NCBI GenBank assembly: GCA_013399305.1
Contig: VXAI01000039.1
Location: 124,001 to 188,000, forward strand
Source: Rostratula benghalensis
Taxonomy: Eukaryota > Chordata > Aves > Charadriiformes > Rostratulidae
Direction of reading: 5' to 3'
Length of the DNA: 64,000 bases
The translations under genes were made by a program, and so were the position numbers. The notes beneath the pieces are model-generated. The model saw only the letters and a program-made list of their open reading frames with translations, searched no databases and was not told the origin of the DNA. The first letter of the stretch is position 1. The number at the start of each line of letters is the position of its first letter. Below are positions 42,341 through 54,534 of this stretch, one piece after another.

Positions 42341-45300
42341 AGGAATCGCTTGGGAACATATTTTACAAATGGAAAAAAAAAAATAAAAATTGCAAGTCTA
42401 TTAAGAGTTGTACTGGCAAGCAAGGAAGGTAGGTAAAAACATATTTAAGTTCACTCTAGTAATGCTATATGAAGACACTGAGGAATGCTAGTGAAGTTGT
42501 TTTAGAAATCAAATCTGTTTAAATCAATGCCATTAAAGTTGATGTGACAAAACTGCACTTGCAAGGACCTACTTGTCTCTTTTTATAGGACTAAGAGTTC
42601 ACCACTTCTGGTGGTTTTATGATGCACCAGCGTGTTAATATCATGTGAAACCTGAAGGGAAATAAGACATTTTATTATGTGAATAAAAATGATTCAGTGG
42701 GTATGAGACAGTTAAATACAAACTAGAATCACATATCAAAATGATTATGTGTTCACAGTTGTGCAGTCAGTCCTTTCTTACTTCCTGAGTTCCGAGGTCT
42801 TGCTAGTTTTGCTATTTTTTAATTGTAGTTTAAAGACTTTTACTGGTAAAGAGACTGAGCTGACATCTCAAAGTGCTGGACAACTAAATACAGTTTTTGG
42901 TCAGTTGCTTGCTTTCCAGACACAAAACCAATTAACTAAATTGTTGTTTGCTTTAAACAAAGCATGACCTGGTTGTATCAGGCTTAGTAGCATTGAGACA
43001 CTGTAAACTGAGGATACCAGGCTGTGATTCACAGGAACATAGTGACCATGTCACCCTTTCCCAGATCTTCTGAAGACGAAGCAGCTTGGCTTATTGGTTT
43101 TATGGAGTGTTAACTTGTATATTGGACTTGACTGCCTAATTAACATTTCTACTGGTCTTTAATATTTAGTGAGGTAAGAGTAATTTCATTATTCGGAGAA
43201 GTCCTGTGGTTTTCATCTACTCTTATTGTACAAAACTGAAAGAAACAAGTTCTTGTTTTGAATTGCTCCAAAGGTTTCACATTGATATTGTTACATTATG
43301 TGCTTGCCTATAATATGTAAGGAAAAGAAAGCTCCATTGCTAATATATTTTGCACAGTGCTGTAGTCAGTATTAGAACTTGAATTTCAAAGTTAGCCGTG
43401 GCATGGTCATTGTAGACGATCCCAGGATCATTTACTGGAATGGACAGTCTCTGCATAGATGGACAGAAGATGCCATGCCTAGCATGGCTGAGCTCTGCAT
43501 AAGCTGATTTACTCTGTTTCTCAGCACTGTGATGCAAAGCAGACATCAAACTTACAAAAACTTAATGGCTTAAGATCATTAGAAAACGCTGATATTCAGA
43601 TTAATGTAATAAGTTGGTATCAGCCCCCTGCATTCTGAATGGATTTATTTGTGCACATTTAGTACTCTTCCCCTATTACTATTTAGTGTAAGCAATAAAG
43701 TACATGAGCCTGGAAACCTATATTGTTTTTTCTTCTCCTGTCACTAAAGTTCCAGAGCTGAAGCATTACCAAGCTGGAGCTTATTCAGAGAGTCACTCTG
43801 GTAATAGGATCTTTGATAGTGTTTAGGTATTCCTTAGGAAGGAAGACACTCTCTTTCTCTCTCTCTCTTACTAGGGTTGAGTGCTTTTGCAAAGCTGTGC
43901 TGTGTGTAGTTTGCTGGATTTATCTTCATGGCTCTGATTTCTGAAGCCGTGTATGAGACATCTTTCAGGGTACCTCCTGTGATAACTTCTATATCAGGCA
44001 TAGCCTAGGAAAACTGTCATAAATATACTGCTTTTATTACTGTTATTGGGTATTTTCTTCTTTCAGTAACAGTGTTAGCAGCCTGATTCTTTGCTTTTTC
44101 AATTTTCTTGGCATGTACTAAGTCTTTCCTAGAGTAATGTGTTTCTGGGAGGAGAAGACAGGCGTTGGACAGAGCTTTCCCAAAACACTCTAATTGTGGG
44201 AAGGGGAGCCACTGGATAGTTGTTCTTGGCAGGTGGTTATATGTGCCACAACAACATAGTCTGAGAAATGTGGGTTTAATAACGCCATTGGGAGTCAGGT
44301 ATTTTATATTGTGGCATCCACAATTGCTATTCAGATTCATCCACCCAGTTTCACTCTATTTCTTGATATCTTGTTTTTGAGGTGCAGGTTTTTTTAAGAT
44401 CTTGAGATGATGAAACTAATTATGGCCATTGACAATGAACACAGTGCAACCATGCTTTATCATTCTGTCAGAAGGGAGGAATCCACTTGAGAGCAGCTGA
44501 ACATGCAATCCTTTGTCAGCATCAAACCTGTTGAATTTCTCTCTTAAATGTTCTGCCATTCAATGTATTTTGGAAAATGGAGCTTTCAAAATAGCATATG
44601 TTTCCTCCATTAAAAAAATTATCAGAAGAAAAATTACATAAAATGGACCTTGATAATATTGCTCAGTTTGTTTCTGAAAGAATCCATGCACAATGAGATC
44701 TTAATATTTTCTTGGAAGCTATAATGGGTTACAAGGACACACACTTTAGGATATGTGCTTGCAAGGACTAGTGAAAAACTTCCTGTATAAATTGCATGTG
44801 TAGAATCCAGTTCTTTTATTTTTTGTAGCTGGTAATATTCAAATGAGGCATCTTCATGTATGTCTTCCTGCACTTGCTAGCATAATGTCAAACCCTCCCT
44901 GAGGATAACATTTGCTTTTCAGCAAAACCCATTTTTTTTATTTTTTCTGGAAAAAGCATGTCAATGGACTACTGGGGGAATACAGTGGAATTTTTCATGA
45001 ATTTGTATCTTACTAGCATGTATAGGTTGGAAGATTTTTCAGAGCAGACTCTTTCTGTTTCTCATATGTATAATGTATAATTCATTGCTGTCCTGCTCTA
45101 TAGTGAAAGTTTCTGGGTTTGGTCATAAGAGAGACAATACTCAATCAAGTTATTAATTTTTCATTTTAACTTTGTCAGAATGAGCATTAAATGACCTGCT
45201 TCCATTTTCAGTCAGCATATATTTATTATTTAGGTTGTTAATAAAAGTCAAATATTAGGCACATTATCTACATTTGTAGCTTTTTCCTAATTGTTGTTGT

Positions 45301-46474
45301 TTAATGTCAGTCATAGCAATCTATGCAATGTACCCTGTGATGTGAGCAGATGATACTCTTTATGTAAGGAGTCACAGAATTCTAATTCACCCATAGGAAG
45401 TTTTATCTTCAAACCTGCTTTCCAAAAAAGTTTCTGAAAGTGTGGCCTGTCTGCCAAGCAGAATCCACCCCATGCTCATAAAGGGTACAAATAGAACTAT
45501 GAATGCATTTTATGGATCAGATGGGATTTGGGTTGGAGAAAAGTACTTGATTAGTTAGAATTACCAAGTTATATGTTAGCTGTTTTTAAGAAACAGCCCC
45601 TTGTTTAGGTGAGCAAAGGTGTTTTCTTCTGAAAATCTGGCTGTGTAACTTTAAGGCCTGAAGTCACCTCTTTTCTTAGAGCAGTTTCACTACAGTGCTG
45701 GCTACTGTCAGAAAGAGCCCTTGGGGATGAATGAGCAGAAAGAATCCACTAATATTCTGAAAGGTAAAATGGCAACCGCTGATGTATATGTAAGCTAAAT
45801 GAGTTGTTGCTTCCCTGGGGCTTTGAAGTTAGCTATTAATCCAGTTTGTTTTGGCATCTTTGGCATTCAGTCTTTTTGTAGATTAGTATGTTATGGATGG
45901 ATGCGCCAACACTGGGGCAGAAATCTCAGAAAAACAGATAAAAGGTTGTATTAGAAATTCTCTGAGCAAGAGTAGCTCTGCCTATTAATCGAGTATAATT
46001 TTAAAAAACAAAAATTAAAGAAAAATCAATAGCTTATGAGTCTAGTGTAAAGCAATACTGTATTTCTTGCTCTGTAACATGCAGCAAGTGTTTGGTGGAT
46101 TAACTGGAAAGCATTTCCAAGCTAGGATATATCAAATGCAATTATTACACATTACACAGCAAGTTAGGCATAATAAGGACCCTTAAGTGATGACTTTCCT
46201 AAAGTATAGCTAGACATGAATGAAAACGACAAATGTCTTTCACGTGAAAGACATTGAGCTGCAAATAAGGCTGTTTTTTTTTTCTTCACCTCTGCTGTTT
46301 CAGTGCTGCCAGATGGATATAGTCTCATTTCTTAAGATACTCTTGGGGTGCAGAAAGTGTAATGGCCTTATGGCTCTTCATGATGTTGGGCTGTCAGTGA
46401 AAGAAATGATTCTCTGAAAAACTCACAGCTCACAGAGCTGTAATGTGTTTTTTCCACCTTCTGCATCTCTTCAG

Positions 46475-46620
46475 TGGCTGAGAAGACCAAAGAGCAAGTG
46501 TCTAATGTTGGAGGAGCTGTGGTGACAGGAGTGACGGCGGTGGCCCAGAAGACAGTGGAAGGAGCAGGGAACATTGCTGCAGCCACGGGCTTGGTGAAGA
46601 AGGATCAGTTGGCCAAACAG
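46475..46620 (+). CDS. SNCA: Alpha-synuclein, exon 4 (residues 55-103, NAC region)
   Basis: A 146-nt exon with acceptor CTCTTCAG at 46474 and donor GTTTGT from 46621. It encodes [14 protein letters not shown] through to KKDQLAKQ. It supplies the fifth repeat core KTKEQV 58-63, the hydrophobic NAC segment (about 61-95) that drives fibril formation, and the last imperfect repeat KTVEGA 80-85. Differences from human are Ser64, Asn87, Leu94 and Ala101. Asn87 removes the human Ser87 phosphorylation site. An extra Gln103 at the exon end makes it one codon longer than the 143-nt human exon, consistent with the longer avian protein. The exon ends in frame and should join the acidic C-terminal exons outside the window. 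Confidence 0.97.
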
Positions 46621-47713
46621 GTTTGTTTGTTTACAGTATTTTCCAGATGAAGAGGTGAATGATGAGTGGCCTTCTTGAACTGAGGGGCATAAGGAGTGTT
46701 TTCTTTTGTGACTGCCAGTGGTATGAATGCAAGATGATTTATGTTATGCTACACAAATGAACAGTAAAGAAAATATCTGCTGTTGTAGCTTGTATTTTGA
46801 GTGACCTTCAGAATTTAGGAACTTGAGTAGTATCAGACACCTAGTTTTATTGTTCTGAAAAGTCTAAGTAAATTTGGGTTGCTGTTTTAAGTGTGATCTA
46901 GTGGTGATTCTGAACTTGGCAGCCTCTACTGGGAGGGGCCAGCAGCTGAAGTTGAAGTTGTAGCTGTACAGTTGCAGGGGAAGATAACTATTTTTTTCAA
47001 ATAACCGAGGATTGAAAAGAAATCTGCTAGACCTGAAAGGTCACAAAGCAAATTTCAGGTTTAACAGCACAATCTGTATTGTCTGCAGATGAAGAGCAGA
47101 AGGGATCATGTACTAGTCCACTAAGTGGTTAGATGCATTTTGTTTGACATCAAGATCAAACTGGAGAATTGCTATCTTCCATGAATACCATGACATGAAC
47201 TCAAAAATGCCTCCAAACTACTCTGAACTCTTTGGATTAAATTCTCTTTAGCTCATACTGTAAAATACCCTCTAGGTATTTTGATTTCAGCACCAAGAAG
47301 GCCAACATTAAGTACTTCAACAATACCAAGTTACTACACTTGTATTGCTGATACACTGTGGTCACTTTCTTCCATTTACAGTAGGTGAAAAGTGACCCCA
47401 GATAGCTGGTGGGAATGATGCTGTCCAAAATGTGTAGTGTTATTTGGACACAAAAATAACCCAGAAAAAACAAATGCCTCCTTTTACACTGTTTTCTGTA
47501 TGAACGTTTAAGTGTTATGAGAAAAATAAGATTGTGAAGAATATTAGTATTTGCACAAAAATGCGGGGTTTATATGGATTCAGCATGAAGAAGTTCTATG
47601 ATGTATCTTATTTCCAGGTAGCGTCTAGAGTTAAAACTGAATGCTTAAGTTCTTTTTTTATCTTTATTGAAGTGTACTCCGCTCTGTCTGACATTCTATT
47701 GGTGCTTTAGTTT

Positions 47714-47747
47714 GGGGGGGAAAGGGGGGATGCGGGGAGGAAAGGGG
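47714..47747 (+). other. G-quadruplex-forming motif in SNCA intron 4
   Basis: Four G runs on the non-template strand: G7 at 47714-47720, G6 at 47724-47729, G4 at 47734-47737 and G4 at 47744-47747, with loops of 3, 4 and 6 bases. This meets the usual intramolecular G-quadruplex pattern and could form in DNA and in the pre-mRNA. Confidence 0.7.
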
Positions 47748-49227
47748 TATTAACTTGTGGTGGGCATTCACTTCACTGTGCTGGACTGGTCTTGAAAACA
47801 TCTCGCAAGCCACTTTGTTCTCTTTTTAAAGCAGTTTTCCTGGGGGGCTTTTTAGTCCTTTTGTGTTCAGTGATAAGCAAAATGTTGCTTTTGATGTGAC
47901 CGTGGTCCTTTGTAAAAGCTATGTTGAAGAGTTACAAAATTGAGTATCTAATGAATGGCCAGAGGATACACAAGTATGGCATGGTCACAGTAGTCTATAT
48001 CCTTACTTTCTGCTAAAGCTCTTTCATAGTTTCATGCCGAGAATATTCTTTTCTGTTCACAGGTCTTTGAATCCTATACTCAGTGTCATAAAGGTCATCA
48101 TTGTTGTAATATGCAATTGCATACTTCAGTATGGACCACACCTAATATCTTTTTATCTTAGTACATACATGTAGATCTTTATAAGGTAGAAAGCCAATCT
48201 CTGTTGACTTTCATTTAATACTGTTCAGTATTGTAAAGCTTAAATATGAGTCATGATGGCAGTAACAGAATAAAATCACATCTGTGAAATTAAAGAGCAC
48301 CCATAATGTACATGCATTATTCCGCAGCCCTATAAATAGTATCATTATTCTGAACTGCTGCTTTGTTCTTTAGATATGCAAAGCCATTCATTTGATTCTT
48401 GATACTGGTATTTTTAGACTGAAATCCTCAGTCATGTCTGCAGTATAGCCATCTAGCTGCTTATTATCTCTACCTCTTAACGGACTGCTCTGCATCTCTG
48501 TCTCTTAGTGGTTTTGCAAGGGATGAGTAGTTATTTCAGAAATGTTAACATCAAAGTCTTGTAAAGATATTCTACAACCTAGTACTTCTGCATTTCTGTG
48601 CAGTTCAGAGGTATATGAGGTTGATTTTGCTGGCATTTTCCAGGTAAACTGACAATTTGGTGGCCACCAAGTGTGAGCATTCAGAATACCAGTGGGACAC
48701 AGCATCCCTTGGAGGAAACCGTGTGAGTCTTTCTGAAATAAGAGAAGATACCAACCAGACATACAATCAAAATATCACTGTAATGTGGCGGTTTTTCTCT
48801 CTATAGGGTTATGTCTCTTAAGGCTGTGATATCTGTAGTCTACTGTAAACTGGTAATTGGAGACTACAACTAGCAAATTGATTGCTTGAGCTTGAGCATG
48901 GCTAGCAGTGCCTTTGGCAGATTATTCTTCCTATAGATATCTATTTGGAATTGTCCTAAAGCAAATAGCTACGTATCCCATGCACAAGATGAGCATTTAC
49001 CTTGCTTACACAGTATAAATGAGTCGTGGAATTTGACAGGGAATTTTAAATGAAGCTTATCTATTAAAAGGGAATAGAAGCATGATTACCCACTGTTTCT
49101 CCACGGAAGTCTAAAAGGTGTTAGCCAAAAATATATTATAAAAATTTAAAATTTTCTAAAATTGTAACAAATAATTTCTTCTACTTCACATGGACCTGCA
49201 TAATTGAGTCCAAATCTTCCAACTGAA

Positions 49228-49275
49228 CAGAGTAAAGGATGACCTCCTGAGACCCCTTCCAACCTAAACCGCTGT
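49228..49275 (+). mobile_element. CR1-like 3' terminal remnant (short)
   Basis: About 50 bases reading GATGACCTCCTGAGACC...CTTCCAACCTAAACC. This matches the stereotyped end of CR1 (and some ERV-derived) avian repeats, GTGACCTCCTGAGGTCCCTTCCAACCTAAA. Too little is left to assign a subfamily, and the terminal ATTCTATGA repeats are not preserved. Confidence 0.5.
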
Positions 49276-49564
49276 CTGAACTGCTACAAAGTGGCAACTG
49301 GAGGAGTTTGCAAGTAAGCAACACTACAGGATTAGGGACTGTGAAATATATATGATCTGCTGCTTGCAGGCGGGTGTGGAAGCCTCTCTAAACTAATGGT
49401 TATTGCTGGGATTTGCTACTAGTAAGCAATCTGCTCGCCTCCATGAGCGCCTGTATCTTTTTGAGGTGACTGACATTTCTCTTGTGCTGTGAGAGAGGTC
49501 TGCTTTTGACTTTCAACTCAATGAACACACCCATAGCACTTCTTTAACTGTGGCTGCAACAATA

Positions 49565-49683
49565 TCCAGGTTGGGTGGGACTTTAAGCAAGCTGGTCTGG
49601 TGGAAAGTATCCATGGCCGTGGGGTTGGAACTAGATGATCTTTAAGGTCCCTTAGAACTCTAACCGTTCCATGAGTCTATAAT
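49565..49683 (+). mobile_element. CR1 LINE 3'-end fragment
   Basis: Clear CR1 tail: CCAGGTTGGGTGGGACTTTAAGCAAGCTGGTCTGGTGGAAAGT-like opening (split here for reading), then CCATGGCCGTGGGGTTGGAA, CTAGATGATCTTTAAGGTCC, and a decayed CCATGAGTCTATAATATTC ending in place of the usual ATTCTATGATTCT. It is 5'-truncated to about 120 bases, in sense orientation within the SNCA intron. Confidence 0.85.
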
Positions 49684-50460
49684 ATTCATGCAAAGAAAAT
49701 ACAAAGCAGATTCTTGGCAAAATGCTTTCTTGAGAAGTTTGTCCAAGGTAGCCTGGTGCTGCTTTTAATACTGGTGTGCTTTGGACTGTGAAGAACACGT
49801 TTAACCAGCTGAGGCCAAGCTGGAGGGCTGCTGTCACCCCACGATGTCACCTACCATTCCCATAGCTGGTGTAAGTGGGCAGTGTAAAGTGAGAGCTGAG
49901 ACTAGTGAGGGACAGGCCTGACGTGATAGTGCCCATCAGAGGACTGCCTGAGAGATTAACAGTTTGGCAGAAACTCAGTGATTAACACAGAAGGGGAAGT
50001 ATGAGCTAGTAAATTGGTATTCATTCAAAAAAGGTTTAACATACTGCAAGCAGTGTTTTAATAAGTGACAAAAAAATTCTTAAGATTATTTAGATTCCAA
50101 AAGTTCTTTCATGCATTGCCAGCATACTTCTACTCCAACTATTTCTAATGCACACTAGCATTTAGCATAGAGGCTATTAAAAATGGATTAACATTTTATA
50201 AACTAACTGTAAATTTGAGCCAAATTTGCCCATAATGATGCTCTTATTTGTAGTCAGGGGGGACTCTTCCTGGAAGCAGAAAAGAAGTCACTTCTCTTTT
50301 TCATGCTTTCTTCTCTCTGTTAAGAGAAGGTGATAAACTGAAGTACTGGGCTATACAGATAAGACCTTTATTTTAAATTTATTCTGTGCCTTTGCATGTT
50401 TCATTTTTGTGTACAATGTGAGTGTGCTTCTAAAGGCAAGATTAATGATAATTACATTTA

Positions 50461-50581
50461 CTGCTCAGCAGTAACTAAAGCATCCTTATATTATCAACAC
50501 TGTTTTCAGCAAAAGGCAAAACACAGGCCCATACTAGCTACTGTGAAGAAAATTAACTCTACCCCCCTCAAAATCAGTACA
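50461..50581 (+). mobile_element. LTR 3'-end fragment, same family as the 18.2 kb LTR
   Basis: The block CTGCTCAGCAGTAACTAAAG, TTATCAACACTGTTTTCAGC, CCCATACTAGCTACTGTGAA, GAAAATTAACTCTACC, ending in CAGTACA, aligns with the last 120 bases of the LTR at 18186-18802 in the same order and strand. The upstream 500 bases are absent. It is a truncated, non-coding remnant within SNCA intron 4. Confidence 0.8.
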
Positions 50582-51250
50582 TATACTTATGGCACAGCTA
50601 ATATAACTCATTGGTTTAATTACTAAGCTTTCAGGGGAAAAGGCAACTGGAAGTGGGAAGTCTATCAATTTAGGCATTAGACTTTTTCTTTTTTCCATAG
50701 AAAATATTATTTCACTTAGAGCCCTTGCTACTTGCATTCAATATGAAAAATAATTTAGAAGAATGAAAGCAATGGTAAATTTGCTCTACTTTCCTCCGCT
50801 CCATCCCAAACTGTATATTCTAGGGCTCCTTGGAAGTCAAACACTGTTCCTAGCGTAAATATTCAGTGCAGTGGATCCCACAGGTGTAGAGTATTTCTTG
50901 TCTTACTGCTTTTCTTGTTTAGAATAGCTAGTCTTATGAACAACCAAATTTTTCTTTTGTCCATTATACATCACTTAGAGCCAGGGGTGAATCCATTTTG
51001 GGGAATCACCATGATCACATACACTAATATGTAGGAGCCTTTTTCCTCCTTTTTAGAGGGAAGCTCCAAGTGACATTGCACACTGATGAGAATAAAGACA
51101 TGATGAAACACCATTTAATTTTGATGAAATGAGAGCAACTCAGTTTTGATTAAGATAGCAAGCATCACAGTGTACTCCAGCCAGATATTATTTGGGCAAT
51201 TTTACTGGGAGAAGAGATGCAAATGTTGCTCGTTCCTCTGAAGTTTCATC

Positions 51251-51280
51251 TTTTTTTTTTCTTTTTTTTTTTTTTTTTTT
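51251..51280. repeat. Poly-T tract (T10-C-T19)
   Basis: Thirty bases that are all T except one C at 51261, followed by CCAG, so it mimics a splice acceptor. No supported exon follows. Confidence 0.9.
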
Positions 51281-54200
51281 CCAGTGGCAGAATTGAGATT
51301 ACTTTATTAAATGCCCATTTCGAAATGCAAGTGATGGATCATCTTTCAAAGATTTCTGTTCTGTCTTGTTGTAAACTAAGATTCCTGTGTTTTCCCAAAA
51401 AAGTGTAAATTATCATTTGTAGTTTAAAAGGAACAAAGCTGAATCTGAAATATATTTTTTGCACTTTAAAAATGTCGAGATTTATTCAGAAATCCTTCTA
51501 TAGGAGTCTTATGTGGAAATAACTAGGAACTTGTGATCAACATTTGGGTTTTACTGGTTATCTTGGGTAGCAGTCTCTGAAGTTTAAGTGCCTAACATTA
51601 AAGTCCCCATGACTGATTTAGTAGCCTCCTCACTACCTGCATAGTATATAAATGCCTAGCTTAGTACTTGAAAAAGCTCAAACAGGCATTTCTCATTTTG
51701 TATCTTTTTATCTTTTTGAGGTGTATCTTGTATATTTTATTTTCTACTATGCCATGATACTGACATGCCACATGGAAAACTGGCTAAAGTTTTAAAACAA
51801 ATTTCTTTTTAATGTACTTCTTTGTAAATAACGTTCCAGAAACAGGAATAATCATGACAAATTTTTTGTTTAGGTGGAACCATGTATTTTAATAGAATAT
51901 GAATATCTCCTAGCTTTCTGATCATCTTCCTTGGCTCATTGGAGGATCACTGTTCCTGTTGATCTTTCCAGTCCATAGGCGAGAGCTGATTAATCTTGAA
52001 AAGCTCCACTCAGAAACTCAAAGCAAAAGCTACTGAGCAGAGAGATCCAATTTACTTCTTCAGAAATGGAGTCAGGGAGTTTTTCTTCCTTTCCATTACA
52101 TTTTATGCTATTAGCCAGCTGATGTCCCAAAAGGCTCATAGACCCCAATGAAAAGCAGGAGAGAAAGTGCGAGTTACATGAGACTTAAAGTGTTTTTCTG
52201 TTGTGGGAATAAGCAGATTTATTTATCTCCCCTAGAGGAAAAAGTCAAGCCTCGAATTAAGCTAAGAAATTTTAATAAGATTTTGTCATGGCAAATGGAG
52301 AAATAACCTCCACCCAATTAACTTCTGGAGTTGATGCTTTTTTTGTAGACGCTGCAGAGCAAGCAGGATGCAGGGGTTCAGAAATATCTAGTTGTCCTCC
52401 TCAACTATTTTGTGTCATTTATGGCTTTAATGTAAGGTCACAGTAGAAAATGGATATGTTTATCATTACATATTTGTAATCTAGATCCCTAGCAAACCTG
52501 CTGAGTAGCCAGAGGTCTAATCCTCTACACTTGAGCTAAGCAATGCTGCTTCTGCCTTGTGGTACAATGCAGAGGGGTGGGATTTTTGGTTGTACAGGGT
52601 GAGCCTGGCCATTGTTCACATGTGACACTCTTGCATTGCTCCTATGGGAGCAATTATAGCAGTGATTTGGAAAGCTTTTATACATTGGTTTCTGGTACGG
52701 TAACTAGGAGACAGTAGATCTTCCTCAAGGAAGCCAAAGTGTTTTAGATGATGCATATTGGAGCAGGCCTGATCACGCAGTCACAACTGAACATCATTCA
52801 GACAACACTTGCTTTCAAATTTCTATTTAAATCATAATAAGTAAGAGTTTGAATTAGGTTTTACTTTTTCCTTTATCGTTTTATTTCTTGATCTTTGCAT
52901 AATGTATGAGTGACAGCTGCAAAACAGAAAGGGTATGTAGAAGCAACTAGTGATCTTTCCTTTTTTAATGTATGTAGATGGATTGAGAGTGGAAGAATGA
53001 AGAGATTCCCTGTTAGGGGACCATGTTGCTCAAGAGCTGAATCACAAAAGACCCCTCTTAAGAGGAAGCATGTGTTAGCTGTTTCTTTTAATTCATGAAG
53101 GAAGTGGGCTGTCAGTGAACTGACATATCTCTTTGACTGTAGTGTAGCTGGTCTTCCTTACTGGTCACAGAATTAACATTGGCATATTTTGTAAAAAAAG
53201 CTACAACATATCAGTTCTGTAAAGCTAATCTTGAAATAAGACACTCTTCAATTATAAAAAATAAGGCATCCATAGGTATACAATATTAAGGTTTTGACTA
53301 CTCTGCTTTATGTACAGAGTTAAATCTCCCCCTCGTGACAGTGCACCTAATTTTTTATAAGAAAGCTTAAGAAAAATCTGGATTGTACAGAGGTACAAAT
53401 GTCAGTAGACTGAAGTTGCATTACAATTGCATATTACAATTGCTCTGTGGAGTGTAAGTGGCTTTGATTCAATTGTTTGCAATTTGTTTCCAAAATAAAT
53501 TCAACAATTACAGTTGAGGCCACTTAATACAGTTGCTTTGGTTTGTTTTAATTAATGCAATTCTGTTTTCCTGTGGCGTTTGAACATGGGCAAGCCCCAC
53601 ATATGTATCTTAGTATATGTTGATACTTCATAATGGCATTGTAAAGAACAGTACAGAGTGCTTGATGCAGACTCTAATGTTTGCAAGCAATTTTGTTTGA
53701 TGAGATATGCAAATGATGCACACAGAAAACAGGTTGATAAATAGGAAGGCCACAGAAGTCACCAAGCCAGCAAGGAAATCCCATGTTTTTCTTTTCTTTT
53801 GCTTTATGATAATTATTTTCCTTCTTGGCAGGTATGTGCAAGTTCTGGTAGCACTTCTGGACATGATTAGTTTAATATTATTTCACTCTGAACAACGCTA
53901 TTTGAAATATTTAGAATTAGACTGGGCAATATAGAGATGAATGTTAACAGAAAATAACAATATGCAGGAAAAAACAGGTGGTGGAAGATGGATGACTCAA
54001 AGCAGGAGTGCTAGAATATCTCTGTTTGTTGACGAGAATGTTGAGAGGATTTTGAACTGCAACCTGTGCTTTGCCTCTCTGGTTAGCAGAGAAGATGCCT
54101 TTCTTGCTGTGGGGCATGTTGCCAGTGCTTTTTCTCAGAGGGCAAAGTAACAGGATTTAAAGAAAGACCACATTCTCTGTCAAAGTATTTCCATGCATTG

Positions 54201-54443
54201 AGATCTGTGACACAAGCAGAACTTGAGTCAAAAGGAAGAAAACTTATGGTATTATCTAAATAGCCTGGGAGGATATTGCTCTTCATTAATTCAGGAACAA
54301 ATACGAGCTTAATGTAAAGGTCTTGTGAGTTTTCCTGGCTTCCTAATGGCTTTCATGCTGTGAGGTAACATTTTAGTGCAGACTGATGTTCTGGGTCCAC
54401 CTGCTGCCTTCACTACTTCTGACCACAATGTACTCCTAATTAC

Positions 54444-54534
54444 CTGGGGAGGAATTAAGTTGAGGAGCTTTTGGGTGGCATCGTATGGCTCTTTGTTTTC
54501 TAGCAATTGCTCAACAACAGATTTAGCTTTGACC
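54444..54534 (-). other. Exon-like open segment, antisense in SNCA intron 4, unidentified
   Basis: A minus-strand frame that stays open for 82 codons (54557-54309) contains a 91-base segment bounded by acceptor-like TTACTTCTGCAG and donor CCCCAG|GTAATT. The segment would encode VKAKSVVEQLLENKEPYDA followed by TQKLLNLIPPQ, which has protein-like, helix-like composition. I do not recognise the family, I see no neighbouring exon, and the frame also continues past the donor. It may be a decayed gene or retroelement piece, or chance. Confidence 0.2.

Larger units (their letters stand above)
39340..46474 (+). other. SNCA: SNCA intron 3
   Basis: A 7135-base intron with donor GTAAGA and acceptor CTCTTCAG. 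It contains one antisense CR1 LINE fragment (39.85-40.69 kb), a small TA repeat with flanking duplications (42.26-42.34 kb) and a CT-rich tract near 43848-43870. The rest is AT-rich with no supported feature. Confidence 0.85.

Noticed and set aside
51251..51408. Splice-acceptor-like T tract followed by an open frame
   Set aside because: A poly-T run followed by CCAG mimics an acceptor, but the frame behind it is short, unrelated to synuclein and lacks a supported donor.
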